Source: Rheum nobile | Taxonomy: Eukaryota; Streptophyta; Magnoliopsida; Caryophyllales; Polygonaceae | Assembly (NCBI GenBank): GCA_027886185.1 | Contig: WOAB01000052.1 | Location: 1,240,001 to 1,304,000 of the forward strand | Direction of reading: 5' to 3' | Length of the DNA: 64,000 nt | Shown here: positions 56,204 to 64,000 of the stretch, in pieces | Layout of the letters: each line of letters begins with the position of its first letter | Numbering within the stretch: position 1 is the stretch's first letter | Notes under the pieces: model-generated | The model's input: the letters and a program-made list of their open reading frames with translations, nothing else | Databases searched by the model: none | Told to the model about the DNA's origin: nothing | Made by a program: the position numbers and the translations under genes

Positions 56204-57872
56204 TCAACTTGGGTTGCTCACATCAACCGAACACTTGGGGTTACAATTAGGAGAGTGTCTCTTTGCATCGTCGATGTTGAATCCGACCCTCACCCCATCA
56301 AACTCCATTGTGAGCGAACCACTGCTCACGTCAATCTTCGTATTTTCCGTGTTCAGAAACGGCCTACCCAGCATCACAGGGGCTGCGTGTTTATCTTGTC
56401 CCGTATCCATCACAAAGAAATCCACAGGGAAGATCAATTTATCAACCTCTACCAACACGTCCTGCACGACTCCTTTGGGATACACATAGGATGAATCTGC
56501 TAATTGAATCACCGTCCCTGTCTTCTATAATGGCCTAATCTCCAAAGATTCATACATCGAGAGAGGCAGTACATTGATAGATGCACCCAAATCCAGCATG
56601 GCTTTGTCGAACGTGGTGCCACCTATCTTGTAGGGAATAGTGAACATGCTTGGGTCACTGCACTTCTTGGGCAACCGCTTTTACAGCATGGCAAAGACAT
56701 TCTCACTGACCTGGACCTTCTTCTTTTCCTTCACTACTTTCTTTCTCTTTATCTTGCACAGCTCCTTCAAAAAATTTGCATAGCGAGGGATGTTCTTAAC
56801 CACCTTGATCAAAGGAATATCTACCTCGCAGTTGCTGAAGGTCTCAAATAATTCCTTGTCGTTCTCCAGCCTTCTGGTATCCTTCAGTGCCTCGGGAAAG
56901 GGAACGGGTGGCTTCAGTGAACTAAGCGGAGGAAAATTTGGACGAACGTAATCATCATGAACATCCGAGGCAAACCCGCGATCGCGGTTTGGGGCCCGCG
57001 GTCGCGGTTCTTCGTCTGGGCAATCTGGGCTTCCAGGGAGTTTTCCGTGGTCGCGGAAATTCGTCAGACAATTCACTTTCTCCAGGAACAATTCCGCGGT
57101 CGCGGATTTCTTGCCGCAGTCGCGGACAATTCTCGGAAAAATCACCGCCTTCAGGTGAAAATCCGCGGTCACGGCTGTCTTCTCCGCGGTCGCGGCTGTC
57201 TTCTCCGCGGTCGTGGAATTCTTTCTGTTGGTCACGAACGTCTTCCATTTGCGTTCCGCTCCTCAGCGTCATTGCACATACGTTCTCCCTCGGGTTTGCT
57301 ACCGTTTGAGATGATAGTTTTCCCGAGTCCCGGGCCTCCAGTTTGCTCACGGCCAAAGAGATGTGCCCCACTTGCTTCTCCAAGTTCTAAATACTAGACT
57401 TTATCTCTTGATTTTGTTGGGCCATAGTGTTTGCCAATGTCAAAACACTCTTAGCGAGAGACTTATTTCGCTGGACCATCTCTTGATTTTGTTGGGCCAT
57501 AGTGCTTGCCAACGTCGATACGCTCTGGGTGAGGGTCATGATCATGTCATCACCGAACATAGATGAACTTGAGCTTTGGCCTTGAGGTCTAGGGTCATAT
57601 TATGCTCTAAATTATTGTTGTTGACCTCCAGGTTGCTGAAATTGTTGTGGGCACGGTAGGAACTGTGGCGGCCTCTGATGAAACTCTTGTTTATCATGAC
57701 CCTGAGGAGGATTCTGCTGGTTCCCGTATATCAAATTGGGGTGATCTCTCCACCCTGGATTGTAAGTGTTGGAGTACGGGTCATATCTTGGTCTAGGAGG
57801 ACCGAAACCTCCAATAGCATTCACTTCAGCAGTGGGTTCCTGTAGCGTCGGACATGCATCTGTAGGGTGCAT
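56204..57872 (-). pseudogene. Element B gag-protease, frame-broken
   Basis: Minus-strand blocks: a zinc-knuckle end (HPTDACP) and the Tyr/Gln-rich linker (57872-57612); MEKQVGHISLAVSKLEARD and AMTLRSG (57383-57230); Asp/Arg-rich repeats with RDRGEDSRDRG from ccgcggtcgcgg units; NFPPLSSLKPPVPFPEAL; a basic stretch; DLGASINVLP of the protease region; VMLGRPFLNTEN and SGSLTMEFDG (56512-56204). Stops and frameshifts separate these blocks. Element C is inserted just before (57917). Confidence 0.8.
56975..57220. repeat. CCGCGGTCGCGG units inside gag of element B
   Basis: About nine near-palindromic units (ccgcgatcgcgg, cccgcggtcgcgg, tccgcggtcgcgga and so on), at the same gag position as the motif arrays of A and C, between MTLRSG and the NFPP block. 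Confidence 0.9.
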
Positions 57873-57917
57873 CGTATTATAGCATAGTCCTCAAGATTTG
57901 ACTTGCTGCAGGTTGCC

Positions 57918-59407
57918 TGATCGGTGCTATTTTGTAGTGCATATCTGGGGGTTATTACCAGGTTTGAGGCGCCATTTGGATGGATTCAGAGCACAATCGT
58001 GGATTATGGAGTTGGAGTGGAGAAGTGAAGAAATCATGGGATTTATAGAGGTTTGAAGTGTATTGAAGAGTAGAAGAACAATGTGCTGAATTCAAATGGT
58101 TCGTTTTCTCTACTCAGATGTCTAAATGAAGTGATTCCAATTCGAGGAGTTAGATCTGGAAGTCTACTGCAAGTCCTAAAAATCTGAGAGCAATCCGAGT
58201 TGGGAATCAAAAGTTAGGGCATTTTGATTAAAGTGTCGCAGAAGCTGAAAAAGGCACCACCGCCCCGCGGTGGAACTCACCGCCCCGCGGTGGAACTCAC
58301 CGCCCCGCGGTGTAACTTGACGCCCCGCGCCAGAAGCCACCGCGACCCGGCGGTGGATCTCAGAGAAGGCAACTAGAAGACTGACGCCCCACGGTGGATC
58401 TCACCGCCCCGCGGTGGGCACGTCACGCCTCGCGGCCAGCAGAAGACTTTATTTCCTTTATTGCATTTCGGACTTTCTTATTTTTATTATTTTATTTCCT
58501 TTGTTATTTCCATTAGGTTAACTTATTTCCTAAGCCTATTTAAGACTTCTTTCTAGGTCTTGAGTGGGCAGTCACGAAGCCAGACATCAGACTATTATCA
58601 TCGTTGTTTTCTTTCTCATTAGGGTTTCATTTACATCTGAATGGAGCACTAATTTCCCTTTGTTCTATTAGACGTTTGAAGCAATACAGTTGATGTATTT
58701 GTGAGATTTCTATTCCTTATTCCTATTCTTATATGTGTTGGTTTGATTCTCTTGGTTATATTGAATATTGATTCATTGTTATTCTTCATAGCCTGGTCAA
58801 CTAGGTTGAGTAATATTTATCAATTGCTAGGGTTTGCATATAGTGGAATACGAGTGCATATCTAGTAACACAAATAATTGTTGCATATAGTGGAATACGA
58901 GTGTGCAATTGTGAGTGAGAATCATTTGCATGTTAAGTAGTAAGGTTTTCTTCTATTTGCATGTATCCTATATCCTTGTGTGCATTGCTATTGCTTTATT
59001 AGTGGTAAGGTTTTCTTCCATTGATATTGTAGTAAGTACTATCAACAACTGTCTGAATTGGTAGTTAATCAAGATCAGGGTGGGAACAACTATAAGAATA
59101 GATAAAGAACTTGGATTTAATAGATTTCGGTGATCAAATTATATCTCTGTATTGTGGATCTAGTTCTAGTGGAACTTCTTCCCCAATCATATTCTCAAGT
59201 CAACTAAACCTGTTCACTTTGCTCTGTTTGATAACCAAAACCCCTCCTTTCCTTGTTACTTGTTAATCATAATTGCATACTTCATCAGATCTTCCCTATG
59301 GGTTCGACCCTTACTTGCTTACTATACATCTGTTTAGTAGGTTGTTAGGACTTTTACTTTGACTAGGCCATTCAACGATATTTGCATTGCATATTTTAGC
59401 CACGTCA
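57918..59407 (+). repeat. Element C 5' LTR
   Basis: 1490 bp, TGATCGGTGC to CACGTCA. It has three copies of a ccgccccgcggtggaact unit at 58258-58315 where the right LTR has one, plus many substitutions, so C is older than A. Confidence 0.85.
58258..58440. repeat. CCGCCCCGCGGTGG units in the element C LTR
   Basis: Three tandem ccgccccgcggtg units, then gacgccccgcgcc, then caccgccccgcggtgg near 58405. Similar, fewer units are in the right LTR (63120-63250) and in gag (60735-60860). Confidence 0.9.
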
Positions 59408-59411
59408 AATT

Positions 59412-59429
59412 TGGCGCCATTGCCGGGGA
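59412..59429 (+). other. Primer-binding site of element C, tRNA-Asp type
   Basis: TGGCGCCATTGCCGGGGA, four bases after the LTR, one difference (A for G) from the PBS of element A. Confidence 0.8.
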
Positions 59430-59496
59430 AGTTTTCTGTTTTGTTGTGTGTTTTTGTGATTGACTGCGGTGTGGATCTATCTTACGGTCTGCACCT

Positions 59497-61362
59497 TTGC
59501 TACTGATTCACTACTTGTTGAAGTTGATACAGAAACATGTACGAATGGCACAGACACTCCGACAGTTGACTGCGCCAGATCTGATACAGCAGCCATTGGC
59601 AGTAATCATTCCACCCCTTGCGGATGGTGTGACATTTGAGCTCAGAACAAGAGTGCTACGGTTGCTCCTGAGATACCATGGACGATGTGGAGAGGACCCC
59701 ATCCTACACTTGGGTAAATTCCACAACGTCATCATGAGCATTAAACCAGCTAACGTCACTGAAGATCAAATTAAAATGAGAGCCTTCGGGTTCACTCTTA
59801 AGGACGATGCTGAAGACTGGTACTATCATCTGCCTGGTGGAAGCATAGATTCATGGGCTAAGCTATAAAAGGCATTCCTCGCACAATATTTCCCAACCAA
59901 GATGGCGAATGCCTTGAAAAGGGCGATTGCCAGTATTGAACAAGGAGAGGAGGAGACCCTTTATGACTATTGTGAGCGGTTCAAACGACTTTGTTCTAGT
60001 TTCCCGTTCCATGGTTTTGACAAGAAAGCTCTAGTGCTCTATGTTTACAATGGGCTGTTGGATGATGAAAGAAGAATCATAGATGCTACTTGTGGTGGTA
60101 ATATCTTGAATATGACCCCTGATGCAGTCATGATTAGACTTCATGATATGGCTGAGAGCACAAGGGATTTTGATGAAGCCCCAAAGACTAGAGGATTTAA
60201 TGCTGTTAACTCCAATGATGCACATTTATTGCAAGAAATTGCTTCATTGAAACACATTATTGCGAAGATGGGTAAACAAGAAGCACCTCAGCATCACAAT
60301 GCTTGTGGAATTTGAGTTGATCCATTTCACAACACCAATGCTTGTCCCCAACTTTAGGATGCCACTACTGTTGAAGTATACGCTGCTGGAGGTTACAGAC
60401 CTATTAGACCTCGATATAATCAACAACAACTACAACAACCAACACCACGACCTCACTTTTATGAGCTACTAGTTTCTCCCCAAGCTAGTAGTTCCCCTTC
60501 AACTAACGACTTGCTCACGGCCTTAACAATGCACTTCACAACTCATGTGCAAACAACTGAGGCAAGAATCAAGAGCATGGCAGAGAGAGTGGGTCAGTTA
60601 ACAGATGTGGTCACTAGGTTGGACAAAAGGGCCGCGCATGAAAGTGTAAATGCTATGACCCTCCGAAGTGGCAAGGAATTGCAAATCGCTCCTACTGCTG
60701 AAAAGGACGACAAAGCTGAAATTGAAGATGGGCAAGTTCCACCGCCCCGCGGCGACACCCACCGCGATCCGACGGAGACTCTCAATTGTCCTGAGTTAAC
60801 ACCACCGCCCCGCGGTCAAGAACACCGCCCCGCGGTGAGATTACCGCCCCGCGGTGAAAGCCCAGATCTTGAGCATGACGATGAAGAGGACTCCCTTGTT
60901 CGTCCAATTTTTCCTCCTCTTGGTTCTGAAAATCCCCTTGCCCCCTTTTCGGAGGCACTAAAGGAGAGGATGATAATCGACGACTAGGATCTCTTCGACA
61001 CCTCCAGTAGCTGCAAGGCAACCATCCCTTTGGCCTATTTAGCAAACAACGCCCCGTGCTACACAGAACTTTTAAAGGCGCTGGGTAAGATCAATAAGAA
61101 ACCAAAGGGGAAGCACAAGAAGGGGGCCTTGATACAAATGGCGGATTTTTATATGCTGGATACGGGGCAGGATAAACATGTAGCCCCTGCGATGCTGGGT
61201 AGACCGTTTTTGAAAATGGCAAGTGCTTTCATGGTTATGCACAACGGTCCACCCATCACGAAGTGCACAAGCAGGGGGGAAAAGCTCAACATGGAGCACA
61301 CAAAGACGCATCCCCCTGATCCAGGCCCCAGGAGTTTGGTTGTTGTAAGCAACCCAGGTTGA
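59497..61362 (+). pseudogene. Element C gag-protease, four in-frame stops, protease core deleted
   Basis: All blocks lie in one frame: capsid region (EDPILHLGKFHNVIM, YYHLPGGSIDSW, KAFLAQYFPTKM, CERFKRLCSSFPFHG), a zinc knuckle with one Cys position replaced by a stop (CGI-stop-VDPFHNTNAC), a coiled segment (RIKSMAERVGQLTDVVTRLD), AMTLRSGKEL, PPPRG repeats from the ccgccccgcggtgg motif, RPIFPPLGSENP, then QMADFYMLDTGQD, MLGRPFLKMA. Stops: TAA near 59866, TGA near 60313, TAG near 60355, TAG near 60985. Nothing remains of the DLGASINVLP part, so the protease is deleted. Confidence 0.85.
60735..60860. repeat. CCGCCCCGCGG units inside gag of element C
   Basis: Four to five units (caccgccccgcggc, caccgccccgcggtc, accgccccgcggtgag), read as PPPRG or RPAVR in the gag frame, between MTLRSG and RPIFPP. 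Confidence 0.9.
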
Positions 61363-62780
61363 GGAGAATTGAGTAGGATGTCAAGCCATGACAATAACTA
61401 AGGCGCTGCTCGGGAGGCAATCCGAGGTATGTTTTTCTTTTCCCTTGTTTTTCTTTCTTTGTTTTTACATTTTTCTTTAGTATGTTTTTGCTTTATTTTT
61501 CTTTGTTTCCGACTAACCTGCATGGAGGAGACCCTATGCGAATTGAAGAAGGTGTTTCCCACACCATTGTAAGTCTTCTTTTTTCCTGCACTAAGTCACT
61601 CCCCGAAAAAAACCTTAAACGGGGAGTAAGTAAAAAAATAAAATAAATAATAAAAAAAAAAAAGTCCTCGAAAAAACCTTAAACGGGGAGCAAAAAAAAA
61701 AAAAGTTTTACCGAGCTGTCCAGAATTCCAACGGAGATGGTGCGCATCATGTTGTCACGGAGGAAACATTAGCCGTACACGTATTTTTGACAACGATGAT
61801 AGCCATCCAATTGACAGCGGGAGAGAAGGATCAGCAGGGCCCAACCACGATGACATCTGGGCCCATTTTTGAAGGCCATGCAACCCTATTTCCCTTGAAT
61901 TACCACTTCTCACCACAGTGGTTCCCTTTGGTTGCATGGTAGGAGTTGATTTGGAAGACCCGCCCAACACCAGAGACATGAGCTTTATGGAGATTTACCG
62001 CCAGCAACAAAGAAAGTGTCCAAGCAGCTTGGCGACGTTTGTGAGTTATTTTTTTGCTTTTCCCTGTGCTTTATTCTTTTGTCTTTCATTACATTGAGGA
62101 CAATGCAATGTTTAAGCATGGGGGAAGGTTTTATACTTGCTGTGTCGTTGAGGATGAGAATAAAGAGAAAAAGCCAAAAATTTGAAAAAAGGCTAACATT
62201 GAAATCTTGGGATAGGTCGAAAACCCAAAAGGGCGGCCTAGGCAATAAGCAGGTGACTTGGACCAGCATTAGGCTAGGGTAATAATTGGTCAAGAGTGCC
62301 ATGAGCTTATGTGAGCCCATCTATTGAAAAATGAAATGAGTGGCTTGGTGAAAACCCGAAAGGGCGCCTTGGCAAAATGAGTGAAAAGAAAAAGAGTGAT
62401 TTTTAGGATCCCTCATTTTTCCTGGAGTGGTGACATAAGAAGAGGAGTTATAAGGAGGATTCGGGTAGGTCACTCTGGGAGGTATAAGAAGATAGATGGG
62501 AGACTAGGATTAGAATTTATTCACACTATGGTGTTTGGGATAAGCTTGGGGGAAGTACTCTACTTTCCTTTTGGCTTGATTGTGTGGGGTGTTGAGATTT
62601 TTGATTGGATGTTGTAGTTTATTGTGCTGGACTTATTTTGTATGGTTGCTTGGAGTTTATTGTTTGGTATGATTCTTGGAGGTTGAGTTTTCTATGCTTC
62701 CTGAAACCTTGAGATTTGATTGGAGGAGTAGGTTGACTTTAGCTTACTCGAGGACGAGCAAGGTTTAAGCATGTGGGATT
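61363..62780 (+). other. Element C 3' non-coding region and purine tract
   Basis: At 61735-61965 it resembles A and B. Aaccttaaacggggagca is repeated (61610-61700). The end reads actcgaggacgagcaaggtttaagcatgtgggatt, the Athila-type tract directly before the right LTR. Confidence 0.75.
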
Positions 62781-64000
62781 TGATCGGTGCTATTTTGTAG
62801 TGCATATCTATGGGTTATTACCAGGTTTGAGGCGCCATTTGGATGGATTTAGAGCACAATCGTGGATTATGGAGTTGGAGTGGAGAAGTGAAGAAATCAT
62901 GGGATTTATAGAGGTTTGAAGTGTATTGAAGAGTAGAAGAACAATGTGCTGAATTCAAATGGTTCTTTCTCTCTACTCAGATGTCCAAATGAAGTGATTC
63001 GAATTCTAGGAGTTAGATCTTGAAGTCTATTGCAAGTCCTCAAAATATGAGCGCAATCCGAGTTGGGAATCAAAAGTTATGGCATTTTTACTAAAGTGTC
63101 GCAGAAGCTGAAAATGGCACCGCCGCCCCGCGGTGTAACTTGACGCCCCGCGCCAGAAGCCACCGTGACCTGACGGTGGATCTCAGAGAAGGCAATTAGA
63201 AGACTGACGCCCCACGGTGGATCTCACCGCCCCGCGGTGGGCACATCACGCCTCGTGGCCAACAGAAGACTTTATTTCCTTTATTGTATTTCAGACTTTC
63301 TTATTTTTATTATTTTATTTCCTTTGTTATTTCCATTAGGTTAACTTATTTCCTAAGCCTATTTAAGACTTCTTTCTATGTCTTGAGTGGGCAGTCACGA
63401 AGCCAGACATCAGACTATTATCATCGTTGTTTTCTTTCTCATTAGGGTTTCATTTACATCTGAATGGAGCACTAATTTTCCTTTGTTCTACTAGACGTTT
63501 GAAATAATACAATTGATGTGTTTGTGAGATTTCTATTCCTTGTTCCTATTCTTATATGTGTTGGTTTGATTCTCTTGGTTATATTGAATATTGATTCATT
63601 GTTATTCTTCATAGCCTGATCAACTAGGTTGAGTAATATTTATCAATTGCTAGGGTTTGCATATAGTGGAATACGAGTGCATATCTAGTAGCACACATAA
63701 TTGTTGCATATAGTGGAATACGAGTGCACAATTGTGAGTGAGAATCATTTGCATGTTAAGTAGTAAGGTTTTCTTCTATTTATATGTATCCTATATCCTT
63801 GTATGCATTGCTATTGCTTTATTAGTGGTAAGGTTTTCTTCCATTGATATTGTAGTAAGTACTATCAACAACTGTCTGAATTGGTAGTTAATCAAGATCA
63901 GGGTGGGAACAACTATAAGAATAGATAAAGAACTTGGATTTAATAGATTTCGGTGATCAAATTATATCTCTGTATTGTGGATCTCGTTCTAGTGGAACTT
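62781..64000 (+). repeat. Element C 3' LTR, truncated by the window
   Basis: Starts TGATCGGTGC and matches the left LTR to the edge. One ccgccccgcggtg unit replaces the three tandem ones. Substitutions are scattered. Confidence 0.85.

Larger units (their letters stand above)
53510..57917 (-). mobile_element. Gypsy element B, Athila-like, cut by element C, truncated by the window
   Basis: The left LTR is complete (53510-54802), then the 3' non-coding region and a broken gag-protease. The gag is split at 57917 by element C, so its amino terminus, PBS and 5' LTR should lie beyond the right edge. No pol domains. The element sits inside the Helitron relic. Confidence 0.8.
57918..64000 (+). mobile_element. 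Gypsy element C, Athila-like, no pol in the visible part
   Basis: Left LTR 57918-59407, PBS 59412-59429, degenerate gag-protease (59497-61362), 3' non-coding region and the start of the right LTR (62781 to the edge, 1220 of ~1490 bp). From PBS to purine tract is only 3.4 kb and contains no reverse transcriptase, RNase H or integrase. It is inserted in the gag of element B in the opposite orientation; the TSD cannot be checked because the right end is outside. Confidence 0.85.

Noticed and set aside
16783..57917. GC-rich palindromes as CRISPR-like array
   Set aside because: Units are short, spacing irregular, they lie in LTRs and gag reading frames of plant retrotransposons, and no cas genes are present.

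Overview
The window looks like TE-rich nuclear DNA from a flowering plant, most likely a eudicot. It is AT-rich, with introns bounded by GT-AG, a plant LINE with a DUF4283/zinc-knuckle ORF1, Copia and Athila-like Gypsy retrotransposons, several Helitrons, MULEs, and fragments of plant metabolic and transport genes. I could not place the species. Nearly all coding capacity belongs to transposable elements (TEs). One host gene of unknown function is visible, in exons at about 16.25, 23.5 and 25.2 kb, plus two truncated host-gene fragments at 25.8-27.3 kb.

Layout, left to right. 1-7.1 kb: a minus-strand LINE (ORF1 at the right, start of ORF2 at the left edge), split by a young Copia element (686-5440, 319-bp LTRs, TSD gccag). 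7.7-8.2 kb: a palindromic DNA-element relic. 8356-10490: a Helitron deletion derivative keeping the end of a RepHel gene. 11.4-13.6 kb: a decayed DUF1985-type ORF. 13964-14517: a MULE-type MITE with a near-perfect 9-bp TSD. 15530-15805: a 276-bp mini-Helitron. 16.25-25.44 kb: the host gene, with a 6.6-kb non-autonomous Gypsy (element A, 16783-23364) in one intron and a tRNA-like sequence plus a foldback minisatellite in another. 25.8-27.3 kb: the 3' end of an HMA5-like copper ATPase gene joined to a fragment of an arogenate dehydratase gene, on the same strand.

27.4-39.4 kb: a 12-kb inverted-repeat structure (arms 27435-30012 and 35655-39410). Its core holds two inverted copies of a TGTAACAC-type LTR, and a 936-bp TIR element sits in the right arm. 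39.5-43.6 kb: Helitron derivatives. 44414-45571: a MULE with about 107-bp TIRs and a perfect 9-bp TSD. 45.8-46.1 kb: a CACTA-like terminus. 47.7-53.5 kb: a decayed Helitron RepHel gene on the minus strand. 53.5-64 kb: Gypsy element B inserted in that Helitron, with Gypsy element C inserted in the gag of B; both run past the right edge.

The most unusual pattern is a set of element-specific GC-rich near-palindromes: CGGCGGTCGCCG in A, CCGCGGTCGCGG in B and in the unrelated LTR at 32.1-34.6 kb, and CCGCCCCGCGGTGG in C. In A and B they recur in the LTR, in the gag reading frame and in the 3' non-coding region; in C in the LTR and gag. All three gag genes carry them at the same place, between an MTLRSG motif and the IFPP/FPP motif. 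No pol region is visible in the parts of the three elements that can be seen, and A has near-identical LTRs, so A was probably mobilised in trans. Coordinates and junctions were read by eye; identities are estimates.
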